This document shows, in pieces, positions 13,101 to 21,900 of a stretch of DNA of 36,584 nt (position 1 is the stretch's first letter; every line of letters starts with the position of its first letter). The notes under the pieces are model-generated. The model worked only from the letters and a program-made list of their open reading frames with translations. It did no database searches and was not told where the DNA came from. The stretch comes from Saccoglossus kowalevskii. Its lineage: Eukaryota; Hemichordata; Enteropneusta; Harrimaniidae. The position numbers and the translations under genes are program-made. The stretch is taken from the NCBI RefSeq assembly GCF_000003605.2, contig NW_003112484.1, forward strand, positions 54,554 to 91,137, written 5' to 3'.

Positions 13101-16100
13101 CATACTGATGAACTGCTACTACCCAAGCTTCTTCCGTCTGTTCCTTCGCTTCACTTCCAAAAGACTCCAGTACATTTGCTGTACGGTTCATGTGCACTGG
13201 ATAGGATAGGGGCGTGCTAATTACTGGCATTTTTAATGAGTTAATTCTTTATTCATGTCATTAAAACTTCCTTAGTTGCATAAGTTACCGGAAGTATTCG
13301 AAAACTCAATTAACACTATCGTCAATCGAGTCTCACAAATCCTGTCTCCAAAAAATTTCGATTAATTCTCCATTCTATATTTTGCCTAAATATATCGCAC
13401 AATGAGTGGAAAGTTTAACATTGGGTAGAAAGTATGTTTTTGTTTTGAGTGTCTGTCAATGTGTGTCAAGAAATCCCATCATTCAAGGGAGCTTGCATCA
13501 TTTTTGGTTGTCTTTTGCAAGTCGTGGCAACAAGTTATCATTTCCAGCCAAAGCAGAAAGTCATTCAATACATGTTTTGATTCAACGCAAGTTGCATAAA
13601 CATATACGATGGTAGTCATCAAGAGATATACTTCGTTAAAGGTGCCAGTGAATGATATTTTATTAACAACCAAAAGACTCCAGTTTCCAGGTGTTTTATT
13701 TATCTACCGACACAACAATCTCAACATGGCTAGAGCAATTGTACATTGATTTATCTGCGTCTTACGAAAATGTAACATCAAGAAATAGAACAGTAAACGC
13801 CTACGTGATCCTGTGGTGTTGGTAACACTTGTCAGTTGACAAGTATGAGTATGTAATTTATTAATCATTAATTGTTACTGACATCACGTTTTGCATGAGT
13901 TGGTATTTCTCAAAGGCTGAGGTATGCAAATTTATAGTGGGCGAACAGGAATCATATAGCAACTATAATGGAGTCTATTTTCGGTAGCGAAGCCGAGAAA
14001 AGTAAACTGCTACAACGTTGTTGGTGGAAGAAACATAACATTCGCTTATCTTCGTCGTTTCCATGTCGCAGCTGTGTTTTCATGCGTTATTGCGACTTTT
14101 GTCAGAACGATGTTTTGAAATTGTGTAATTGTTATAATTTTGTTTTTGTTACACTTTGTAAGTTTTATACAATGGTAAAGGGTCTACAAACTCAGGAATG
14201 TACATTGAATAGGGTATGTGTATTTTACTTCCTAATGCTACTCCTTTTCTAAGGAATCCCAGGCAACGCAGTCAATTTTTCAATTTCTAATATTGCCCTG
14301 ATACAATTTGTATTATTATTTTTAAAACCATTTTGTAATATTTCAGTGCATTGATTAAAACTAGTTTTAGTCATTTTCCTGATATTTTTTTTTATATTAC
14401 TGCGATGATATGATCAATAACTATTTTACAAAATATGTGCATAATCTCCTCCTATGGATAATCTAAATTTGTGATTATGCACATTGATACGAGCGACATT
14501 AAAGATAAATTCATGCAGCAGTCTTTCTCCCATGTTGCCATGCCAATACAAATCTCGCATTGAAAGAACCCATTGGAAAACAATTACATTATCTAAAACC
14601 TGAAGTCCAGATTAACACCACAGATGAGTGTACCAATGAGTGTTATTGATCTGTAGTATTCTCATATGATGACGTACAGTGTACACCACAAACCTGTACT
14701 TTAGTCTATAAATGTATTTATAAATACCAACCCCCACGACCTTTCATTCAAATTTAAATATGTATTTTGATTGGCTCAAAAGCTCAACACTGTCTTGCAT
14801 GCATACAGCAAACGTGCGTCTTAGGTCATATACAAGTGTGACATAGTGTCTGCAATCACCAACTTATTCAAATTAAATCGTTTACTTATTGAATAATGCT
14901 AGTAATATATACTCTATATGAAATCACAATACAATTGCTGGATTGGTGAGTTGGACTGCCAACAGTCATTTTTAATTTAGAATATTTTATATTTATAAAA
15001 CTTTTATTACGTCCACATTTAGTGCATGTACTGTACTCGAGTTGTGCAAGAGTGGCTATTTGTCAGTTTTTATAAAACTAGACATGTCTAATCATCGACT
15101 AAATCGATGTAGCAATGGATGTTATATTATATTTCTCTGAAAACAAACATTGCAGACTTGACATGCATTTATATCTGATGTGATAATGTCAACTGTTGTT
15201 GTTGGTTTTCTTATTCCACCGTTGTTGAAAATGCATAGAGCAAAAGATGTGTTGCTTAAATTGGCAATTTTCTTATTAAGCACATTGAGAAGTTTTTTAA
15301 CAACTTTCAACGAATTTGGGTTAGATTGGACATGAAAAACTTGTTAATTTCATTTTCTTAAGACCTAAAGTTCTCTTCGCATGCGTCCAAGGTTACTGTT
15401 AACTAAGGCCTGAAAAAAAACTGTTTCTGGTCAGCTTGTTTTTCACTTTAATATTTCACCACTGCACAGCGCCCTCTGTTGACAAAGTGATGAAACCTTT
15501 GTGAACCAAAAATCCCTTCACCGCCCCATTTAACAGTTTGAAATTTTTTCGCAAGTCCCAATATGGCAACGTTTTTTTTTTTGTGATGAAACCTGTGATG
15601 AAATCACTTCATCACTTCATCACTCCATATAGCAAGAAACGTGTTTTTTTTTGCAAGGCCCAATATTACAAACTTTTTTTTTTTGAGACTACATGGTAAT
15701 TCATTAGCTTATCTAGTTACAGTGAAACTTTTCTAAATAAAAACATTCTAAATGTGAAGCTAACAAAAAGTTCTTTGATGTCACCATAGAAACTGGTGCT
15801 GGGTATGTATCTCCTGAAATTGTTGCCAAAGGAAATCGCCAAGAGAAAGCTGATGTAGATCTGGTTACCATGGGAGCTGATTTGCAAAGTGATGTCGCCA
15901 AGGAGAATGTGACTCCATTTAAACTATCATATGGCATTATTAAAACTGGACCAAATGAAGGGGAGGGAGGCATATTGGAGGAGGAGGAGGACGACGACGA
16001 CGACGAGGAGGGGGGAGATAACACAAATAGTGAAGTGTTACTCATGAACCGTCCAGCGAGACCTCCGTATCAGCCACAGTTCTGCAGATCGGCCGAGTCG

Positions 16101-16292
16101 ATGATGATCAATACAGATAACTGGACACTGGAAAGTGGTGTTGAGATCCAAGTTGATCGTGTTCCCGAAGGTATTTGTGATAAAGTGGAGGTGTTCTATA
16201 GTTGTGCTTCGTGCGGTAAAGTGTTTTGGGAGGGCAGACATTATGTTCGGGTGTTTGATCAGTTTGAGCACGTTCTTCACAAGGACGATTAG
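1068..16292 (+). CDS. EXD3: EXD3 / Mut-7-like 3'-5' exonuclease with Mut7-C RNase domain (5'-partial, spliced)
   Basis: Recognised from two domains in order. The join is 1068-1135, 2301-2437, 3062-3168, 3973-4171, 5729-5925, 6586-6750, 6958-7011, 8520-8648, 11994-12183, 15790-16292. All introns are GT-AG, all phases agree, and the visible part is 582 residues. Numbering from the first visible residue: DEDDy exonuclease motif I is GIDSEW (D8, E10), motif II GYGIDGD (D75 likely), motif III YAALD (Y169, D173). A Lys/Gly-rich linker covers about 199-225. Mut7-C starts near CDTML (D260) and includes REGRVILTSG. A zinc ribbon uses C351/C354 (RCQVCN) and C554/C557 (CASCGK). The family contains C. 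elegans MUT-7, a small-RNA-pathway nuclease, and vertebrate EXD3. The RNA substrate here is inferred, not shown. The N-terminal few hundred residues should lie upstream of the window. An alternative end at 12623 is described separately. Confidence 0.93.
1136..2300 (+). other. EXD3 intron
   Basis: AT-rich, with no coding signal. The only structure I see is a direct 16-bp repeat gacctgttatattatg at 2144-2159 and 2164-2179. Confidence 0.75.
2301..2437 (+). CDS. EXD3: EXD3 exon: exonuclease core strand region
   Basis: Begins after tttcttctag and ends at ttgG|gtaagt. It reads VSLLQLASIDAVFILDM and then an amphipathic helix region (DILKDFMLKLF). The pattern of a hydrophobic strand, LLQLA and LDM is typical of the DEDD exonuclease fold between motifs I and II. 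Its first base completes the Lys codon left by the previous exon. Confidence 0.92.
2461..2959. mobile_element. Tigger/pogo-like MITE inside an EXD3 intron
   Basis: The ends form near-perfect 20-bp terminal inverted repeats. The left end is CAGTGACTCCTCGCTAAGTC at 2461-2480. The right end at 2940-2959 is its complement with one mismatch. An AAATCGCG motif recurs just inside both ends. CAGTG...CTCG at the tip is the style of pogo/Tigger elements (family knowledge, from memory). The right flank is TA, the expected target duplication, but the left flank is TG, so one copy has mutated or the assignment is imperfect. No transposase frame remains. It fills about 80 percent of the 624-bp intron. Confidence 0.75.
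3062..3168 (+). CDS. EXD3: EXD3 exon: exonuclease motif II
   Basis: The acceptor is tgtctcccag and the donor AAT|gtaagt. It encodes GYGIDGDIKMLFKSYP followed by DLQRIVDLSVL. The first Asp pair carries motif II of the exonuclease, and the second segment holds the DL...D stretch usual in RNase D-like proteins. The exon ends on a codon boundary. Confidence 0.91.
3169..3972 (+). other. EXD3 intron
   Basis: AT-rich. I see no exon or clear repeat. The acceptor end is unusually poor in pyrimidines. Confidence 0.7.
3973..4171 (+). CDS. EXD3: EXD3 exon: exonuclease helix and start of motif III
   Basis: Starts in phase 0 after ccaacag. The pyrimidine tract is poor, so the exact start is less sure than the others; the reading frame stays open upstream to 3958. 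It contains a Ser/Gly/Lys-rich insert and then GLSELVQRCLGKPLNK, DWERRPLRQAQLIYA. This is the classic RNase D-type segment leading into the YxxxD motif. It ends one base into an Ala codon at a gtatgt donor. Confidence 0.9.
4172..5728 (+). other. EXD3 intron
   Basis: Strongly AT-rich. Nothing is needed to bridge the phase between the flanking exons, and no further exon is visible. Confidence 0.75.
5729..5925 (+). CDS. EXD3: EXD3 exon: motif III Asp and basic linker
   Basis: The acceptor is atcactttag and the donor CAA|gtaagt. The first residues complete YAALDAYCLLEVYD, which gives the Tyr and Asp of DEDDy motif III. After this come PPLPKKTPKVKKSK and a Gly/Ser-rich stretch, a flexible, positively charged linker between the exonuclease and Mut7-C domains. 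The frame stays open for a further 111 bases into the intron, but the splice phase shows that part is not coding in the main transcript. Confidence 0.92.
6586..6750 (+). CDS. EXD3: EXD3 exon: start of Mut7-C RNase domain
   Basis: Fifty-five codons in phase 0, from ttcacccag to GAG|gtgagt. It encodes SEFHVVCDTMLQGLGRQLRC and then GVDVRILDNTEEHDKAAE. The D-x-ML-x-LGR-LR-CG pattern is the first conserved block of the Mut7-C domain (PF01927, PIN-like fold) with its first acidic residue. A CACATG-rich repeat array starts within ten bases of this exon's donor. Confidence 0.93.
6756..6880. repeat. CACATG-rich short tandem array at a 5' splice site
   Basis: About ten degenerate copies of a 10-11 bp unit (cacatgacagg / cacatgtcagg), beginning immediately after the gtgagt donor at 6751. 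The near-palindromic catgtca/tgacatg variants can fold back on each other. Confidence 0.85.
6958..7011 (+). CDS. EXD3: EXD3 exon: Mut7-C second block
   Basis: A short 18-codon exon between ttgtttttcag and gtatgt. It encodes IARREGRVILTSGMPYQT. The EGR-VILT pattern is the second conserved block of Mut7-C. Bacterial members usually have Asp after LTR, and here that place holds Ser-Gly. I recall the same substitution in vertebrate EXD3, so it is probably a lineage feature rather than damage. Confidence 0.9.
7012..8519 (+). other. EXD3 intron
   Basis: No exon visible. The 8130-8180 stretch (actgtaacatcgagtataac) recalls Tigger-type ends, but I found no convincing partner arm. Confidence 0.65.
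8520..8648 (+). CDS. EXD3: EXD3 exon: Mut7-C third block and first zinc-ribbon Cys
   Basis: Forty-three codons in phase 0 from ttttcacag to CAG|gtaagc. It encodes LRSQVGEGMCF, the helix KAKHQVKEVLRHFNV, and RDIFSRCQ. The SRC-x-x-C zinc-binding pair is split by the following 3.3-kb intron: the first Cys is here and the second opens the next exon (VCN). Confidence 0.93.
8815..9140. repeat. Degenerate ~160-bp tandem duplication
   Basis: Two copies share aaaatattacgtttttca near the start, a shared aaggaatt, and tgttgtacca near the end, with similar spacing. The copies start at about 8815 and 8977. They have diverged substantially by substitutions and small indels. Confidence 0.7.
11179..11304 (+). 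other. Coding-like fragment, possible cryptic terminal exon of EXD3 or pseudogene piece
   Basis: After an acceptor-like tgattacag the frame reads LEMFNLRLNSGHTNNP, then AKYAVPPEIMNNIQFVLGSV and TGA at 11302-11304. An AATAAA sits at 11464-11469. The start is phase 0, compatible with the donor at 8648. The same frame is also open from 10888 to a TGA at 11170-11172, so a once longer coding region with a stop is equally possible. I do not recognise the protein. Using it in EXD3 would drop the second zinc Cys. Confidence 0.3.
11994..12183 (+). CDS. EXD3: EXD3 exon: end of Mut7-C core, shared by both C-termini
   Basis: Starts in phase 0 after gttttttttgttctgtag and reads VCNGNQYITIPVDTMKQAI, then a charged tail. 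An internal AAG|GTAAGG at 12184 is a near-perfect 5' splice site that leaves phase 1. The acceptor at 15788-15789 (ccatag) accepts exactly that phase. If the donor is not used, translation continues to the stop at 12621-12623. Confidence 0.85.
12184..12623 (+). CDS. EXD3: EXD3 alternative 3' terminal exon extension (short-gene isoform)
   Basis: Reading through the donor at 12184 keeps the frame open to TAA at 12621-12623. An AATAAA lies at 12633-12638, only ten bases after the stop. The segment carries Ser/Asp/Glu-rich acid runs (DESDSDDDEDD), then ETWTLENGVAIQLDRI and YCCVACGKLVWRGKHF. It is clearly homologous to the end of the exon at 15790-16292. It keeps the CxxCGK pair, so a complete zinc ribbon is still possible. 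It departs from the family pattern after GK: LVWRGKHFRRICKCF instead of VFWEGRHYVRVFDQF. It could be a real isoform, or a retained and diverging copy. The intact frame argues against recent decay. Confidence 0.7.
12633..12638 (+). terminator. polyA signal for the proximal EXD3 end
   Basis: AATAAA ten bases after the stop at 12623. This would give a very short 3' UTR unless later cleavage sites are used; the following 250 bases are extremely AT-rich. Confidence 0.5.
12639..15789 (+). other. 3' flank of the proximal EXD3 end; intron of the distal isoform
   Basis: Very AT-rich. It includes a hairpin at 15595-15615 (stem gtgatgaa / ttcatcac, 5-base loop). It also has two copies of a gca-ag-cccaatat...acgttttttt segment about 100 bases apart (15551-15575, 15652-15680). 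No extra exon is recognised. Confidence 0.65.
15790..16292 (+). CDS. EXD3: EXD3 distal terminal exon: acidic run and second half of zinc ribbon
   Basis: The acceptor ccatag follows a good branch-point match, gctaac at 15759-15764, about 25 bases upstream. Phase matches the donor at 12184. The exon encodes TGAGYVSPEIVAKGNRQ, a run of Glu/Asp (about 15978-16012), and DNWTLESGVEIQVDRV. It ends with SCASCGKVFWEGRHYVRVF, which fits the C-terminus of the family better than the proximal copy does. TAG is at 16290-16292. A polyA signal AATAAA lies at 16714-16719. I treat this as the canonical end. Confidence 0.8.
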
Positions 16293-17842
16293 CGACTATG
16301 TTAATTAGTGTTTCCATAGAGCTGACTTTATGACAGTAAGGTAGTATGTAGAGTCCAACAAATTTGTTGCTCTCTGCAGTACGTGATATACTTCCCTTTC
16401 AAATTATGTTCGAAATCATTATACAGTCAGTATTTATTCTATTTTTAATCAAGCTGGTGCAATTTAAGGGAGAAAGTATTTGATGGTTCAATGGTTTTAG
16501 AAGTGGAACCCATAAAACATGCATCAACATACATAAACATATACAGGTCAAATGTTCTGTTAAGTGTTATGTTACACTTGATTAGTTAGTACTTTTGACT
16601 CCAGTCTGTTTTCCATACAATTGCCCTATGTTTATAAACAAAACATGATTGCTTGGTTGAATTTTTAATTAGCTGAACGTCAAACAAGATGCTTGTCCAT
16701 TTGAATGAGATGAAATAAATTTCTGGTTTTGGTTGAATTATGTGCATATTAATTACTTAATTTGCATATCTCAAGAACAGACCTCAGTGTGACTTTATAT
16801 ATAAATAGAATATTCAACAAACCTGATTAGCTCAGGATTGAAATATGTGCATATTAATTACCTAATTAACATATATTATATTGTTAATTATTCTAAATAT
16901 TTAAATTAAGTTTGATCATAGACCCTCCAGTAGACTAGAGGGTCTATGGTTTGATACACAAGTGGTCTGGAATACTCAAACTTCTTTTTTGTTATTACAT
17001 TTGTAGTTAATATTACAAACTTCTGTAGATCACTCTGCTTTAACATTGTGCATTTAATACGCAGAAGCTTCTTGTTAGTGGGCTAGTCTTAAATATTTCC
17101 TATATCCGATATTTTATGCTAATACCCTCAGCACATGGCTTTTCTTCTTTATCTTCTTTTAATTTTAATTATGTTATCTTTCAATCAAATTTGAGTCTGA
17201 TATTTGAGGTTTTGAGTTTATCGCCATTTCCCACTTCCGTGGTTAACCCTCTGACTGCCAGATATTTTTTTCGCCCCAAATTCAATGCAAATATTTTCAC
17301 ATTTCTTAAAATTGTCACTAAATTCATCATCATTTTGTGCCATACAGACAATTTTAGGTATTGGTTTTAGGGTTTCATCAAAAGTTTGTCAATGTTTTTC
17401 AACATTTCATGTTGGGAGGGAGCAGAGAGTAGAAAATTATGTATTTTGTAGATGGTGCCAAAAGTTGACAATGGTACTCAAAAGGTCAAATGTGGCATTT
17501 TTGTATGACTTAAAAATTGTGTGTATTACTTGGTAGTAGTTTTTGCCAAATTTTATTATGTGTTCATGAACTTGAACGGCTAAGAGTATAGAACCATGGG
17601 CATTAAACACCTTTTTATGAGCACTGTAGATATTCTGATCAACTCTCAACCTTTTAAACAATCCAGGGTACAAATCCAGTTTTTTTCAGAACAATTTCAT
17701 CTTTATAGTTTGAGGTTACCATGGATGCGGTTTGCAGTGAATTTATCATTTAAAAAAAAAAAAAAACATTTAGAAACTCCATGGTTAACATAAAATGATT
17801 GTAAATATATACTGTATTTTTTAAAATGTTATTTTTGCATGG
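16293..17842. other. EXD3 3' UTR and AT-rich intergenic DNA
   Basis: The 3' UTR probably runs to about 16735. Beyond it I see a repeated atgtgcatattaattac motif (about 16740 and 16842) and a perfect 11-bp stem (catagaccctc, 16917-16927, with 16938-16948). No gene is visible. Confidence 0.6.
16714..16719 (+). terminator. polyA signal for the distal EXD3 end
   Basis: AATAAA followed by T/TG-rich DNA (ttctggttttggttg), 420 bases after the stop at 16292. This is a normal 3' UTR length for the distal isoform. Confidence 0.55.
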
Positions 17843-17844
17843 TA

Positions 17845-18101
17845 TACCATCAACACAACAAACCTGTTTCTACATCTGTATTAATATTTATAAATTTATT
17901 TATATATTTATAAATTTTAATGACATTTGAATCAAACCAGCCAATCAAAGAGCACAGAGCACAACGTACCCCGGTATTACTTGAAAAATGTCCCAATATT
18001 ATTCAATCAGCAAATACAAACCTCTTGTTTCTATTTGATTTGTTTTAAATTTATAAAAAAAAAAGATAGATGAAGGGAGCAGGTTTGTTGTGCCAAGGGT
18101 A
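17845..18101. mobile_element. TA-flanked MITE with ~35-40 bp inverted ends
   Basis: The left end is TACCatcaacacaacaaacc; the right end, read inverted, is TACCcttggcacaacaaacc. Similarity continues to an atctgt/atctat motif. Both sides carry TA (17843-17844 and 18102-18103), as for Tc1/mariner-type insertions. The interior is A/T-rich with no coding. The superfamily is inferred only from the TA and the termini. Confidence 0.75.
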
Positions 18102-18268
18102 TAGCAATTTATTTATATATATATAATTTTTACAGTCAACTGATGTATTATTTGATTTGTATGAAAAAAACTGAAATAACAAAGAACTACCGAAAACAAA
18201 AATTGCTTTCATTTGTGTAACTGTAACAAAGCTAGTGTACCCATATATGAGTTGTGTTCACGTTACAC

Positions 18269-18899
18269 GAAGTACGGGCTAAGATTTAAGCTGATTTAGG
18301 CTTATCTAGCATATTTGCATTTCGGCTAGAACCAATTGCGTCCACGCACAGGGAGGGTCAGTCGTTAGCACGGGCTAAGGGGTGCCATTAGTCGGTGACC
18401 TTTGGTAAGCTGCTATTTACGAACGAAAAATGGATGACACGCGCGAGGTTCTATTTCTGCTGCTGGCATGTTTCGTTCTAATTTTGAAGTGACGTGCACA
18501 GGAACGCGAGAGAAGACGGACCCAACTTATTTGGATGCACAGAAACAGTATACAACGGGCGTAACAGAATACAGAGTTTTATTAATGCATGTCGCAGACA
18601 GCGAACCAAATTTATTTTGTCTACAATTGGAGCTGCTGTACGCTCTACTACAGCGACCCGATCAGTGTGGAAGCAAGCGCGGAGTAATGACTGGTGGAAT
18701 AGAGTCGTTATACGAACATGGGACAATTTTCACACCCAAAGGTCGCCGCAGAGGGCGATTAGCCCTGGGCTCGCGCATACTTCGTTAGCCCGTGCTAAGG
18801 ATCTAGACCGCGTCTTTAATTCGGATCAGATTTAACCCGTACTTAGCATTCCTTAGCCCGTGCTAAGCGTTCACACACGTTTTCTTAGCACGGGCTAAG
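18269..18899. mobile_element. Non-autonomous element with TTAGCACGGGCTAAG repeats
   Basis: A 15-bp motif recurs in both orientations. Forward copies are at 18365-18379 and 18885-18899; inverted copies are at 18785-18799 and 18853-18867. A related agtacgggctaag at 18271-18283 pairs with ttaacccgtacttag at 18832-18846. Nested inverted repeats around a transposase remnant suggest a deletion derivative. The exact outer ends are uncertain, and TTA/TAA at the motif edges would fit the 3-bp target sites of Harbinger elements. Confidence 0.6.
18430..18760 (+). pseudogene. PIF/Harbinger-like transposase N-terminal remnant
   Basis: The remnant starts at ATG 18430 (MDDTREVLFLLLACF) and is broken by TGA at 18490-18492. 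It continues in the same frame with an Arg/Gln-rich stretch (RAQERERRRTQLIW) and then shifts frame. In the second frame it reads RRQRTKFILSTI and later SVWKQARSNDWWNRVVI. The Trp-rich RS-x-DWW-x-VV block before the catalytic domain is typical of DDE_Tnp_4/Harbinger transposases (recalled family pattern). Nothing of the DDE catalytic region follows. One stop, at least one frameshift and the truncation make it non-functional. Confidence 0.55.
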
Positions 18900-18905
18900 G
18901 AATTT

Positions 18906-21900
18906 GACTCCGACCTTTAAACTACCCCCCCCCCCCCAATTCAATTGTGTGTGTCCCTCTGAATAATTATACATGTCCTTAAGCGGGGCATATACAATTA
19001 ATTTGAGGGGGCAATAGAAGTTAGTGGTCAGGTTAAAATTAGGATTAGACCCCGCCTACATTGGAAAATTCGTTCTTATTAGTATTTATCCTTTCCATGT
19101 GGTACCCTATTCAACTGCAATTTTGGGGTGTCAACAAGTTGTAGATTTCTGATGTAACCCCCCCCCCCCCCAGCTTTAGCTGTCTGGAAATATTTACCTC
19201 CTATATAAATCAATCCTGTGTTACTGAATTAACTGAACGTTTTTTTAAAAAAAACAATGCTTAGAAGATTTTGTGTTGTGTCCCGAAAATGTGTAATACA
19301 TTATTCCGGTAGTGACCACCCCTCCTGTAGTGAATGGTTGTCCCTAGATTCTTGCATAAATAATTGTTTTGGTGTTGTACCTTACCAGGTGATCATAATA
19401 TAGTGAAAGTGTTACGATCGGCCTGAGAAAATTCACGCTGTCTCTCAACATGTCGACAAGGTATGGTGATTTTCACGGTCCGTTACTTAGCACCGTCCAT
19501 CCGGTGGTCGTCAATCAGCGCTCTCGTGAGAGTCTTGCTGTTCATGTCTCATCCGAATGTTCAGCTTGGTCGACGCGCTCGGTACAGATAAATTACAGAG
19601 GCTGGTGGACACGTGCAAGACGCAGCTATTTTTCAAATATTTACTGACAATGCCCTTACGTGAAGTATGACAAGTATCAACATTAGCTCTATTTCTCTTG
19701 TTATTGCATTGTCCTCCATAACTCGGTTGATCAGTTATCCGTTGTCAGGTGACTCCGATCCACATTCCCGAAGACAAAGCCGAATTCGACGAAGCAGTTC
19801 GCGTAGTATGCATGGACGCTATTCCAGTTACACTTTCTTGTGATTTACGGCGGAATTTAACTACTGAGGGCGCATGTCGTACCCGCGGGAGGTGTCTTCC
19901 GCCGAAGTGATAATAAAACTAATGGGCCGAAGAGTTATAGTTTCTGTCACATTTTCTCGATGTTTGACATGTTTCAAGTATTTGCGGAGATAGGTGACCC
20001 ACTTGTCACGAGGGCGTGGACCGTGGAGGAAACTGTATCGTCTTGTGTCATCTTCGACCTTGTTCTTAGGTATGGTTCAGTCCCGGGTCTGTTTTGTATT
20101 TCAATTGTTGCGCCCTCTGTCGGCATTCATGCGTTACTAAGTTGTTCCTGTGAGGGTCCTCACGTGCGCAGGAAAAAACTAAAAAATGAGAAGATTGTCA
20201 CGTGAGCCAAGTATTCACATTTTCGGTGATATTCTCAGACCTAAAGTTTTACAGAAATTTGATGATAGATCTCGTCTCACTTATATGACTTTCTCGCAAC
20301 GTCGTGTCATGTTGATTCACTGAACTGTTACGACTTGTTGAAGTGATAATCGTCTCGTGAAACATAAAAACAATAAACATGTTTCCCCGTTCTCGGTCAT
20401 ATTTCTACGTACAGTCAAACCACTTGTGCAATCGGTCGACACATTGGGTCTGATTCCATGCGTGTTGACTGTCATGGGAACTGGTAGATAACCCCTCGAA
20501 TATAAATTTGACCGAATCATTGTTCACACCTTTATTGCGGTTGGGGGGGGGGGGTAAATGTATGACCGGTAGTTGCTAGGGAACAACACAAATCTGAAAT
20601 ATTCATATGAAACTGCCCGGGATGGGATGGGGGAGAAGAAGCATCTACCGTTAATGGTGTTGGGCACCGGGATCTAGGTTCAAGTAACGACAAAGATACA
20701 CACTGTCCCACAACCACATCAATTAGCCTCATTGGACTCTCAGCGGAATTGGAATAGCGAGTGAAGGTTCTTGACCTCCACTAAGTGCCCGAAGGTAGTT
20801 GACCCACCGACGACATCGTATTTACAATCAAGGCGTTATATATGTGTGCAGTTACTCGTAGTGTTTTTTTGTTTTGTTTTTGTGAACTACTGTGTCAGAC
20901 ATTACTGTAACAGTGTTCTTTCTTCCGTTTTTTCTTCTTTATTTTTGCCGCACAAAATAGTATTAAGTAAACCGTACACGGTCAGGGTCGTTGCTTGGTA
21001 ACGCTTCCCATTTATCTGTGGGGGAGCGACAGTTGAAAATTTAGAAAACAACTATGATTCACGCGATTTGTTGCTCGTAACGACGCACTCAGTAACGTGA
21101 AAATGGCTAATACGGATCTTTTCTGGAATATTTGTTCATATATTCTAAGATATAGCTATCATCTACACAGTTTAATGGAGTATATATTCATTGTTTGAAC
21201 GCAGACAATATCAAGTTGGTGTTCTGAAACAATGAACTGTGCAAGTGCGCATGTGCTTTGAATTACTGTTACGTACTATTACTAGTAATTACCAGTAAGT
21301 TGTGTGCATTCAACGTAATGTATTTATCATGTGACAGTCTCAGTGGCGGGAACGCTGCGCGCTGTGCAGTTCGCAAGATAGCGTTTCAAATTTGAGATTA
21401 TCGCTGTGTGTATTGGACGGTCCCGGACCAGTTTCCGAGTTTAAAATTCAATTTCACACACTTTTTTTTCCAAAACATGTTTATTACGCAGTTTTACTAG
21501 TTGTATTTCGCTAAGTGGAATGATATCTCAAGTGGGGTTTGTGCTATACCGTGCAATGCTCCCAAACTAAGGTCCCTGTATCGCAATCATGCAGAACGAC
21601 TGCATTCTGTACATACGGGTGTATGATACACCTTCTCCCACTTGTTCGACACATTGTTCTTTTTCAACAAAATATACTAGATAGATACATGACCGGACCC
21701 ATAATGCGTCGTTGCGTGAGTTTTACTCTGTGGCTCTGTCTTTGATACAAGTTGTAATGAATAATGTTTAAAACCTCACAGTCGTTCGAATTTCGCATGA
21801 ACAAGTGATTATGGATTTTACACGCGTTGTAAACATCGCGTCGTACCCCTATAAAACAGGACGCGTTGTGGCTGTGTCTCTTCGAATAGCGTACTTTCAG

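Noticed and set aside
15741-15789. Upstream extension of the distal EXD3 exon (reads SKCEANKKFF)
   Set aside because: The frame is open and faintly recalls the SRCxxCN motif, but it contains the likely branch point. An acceptor at 15789 matches the phase of the strong donor at 12184.
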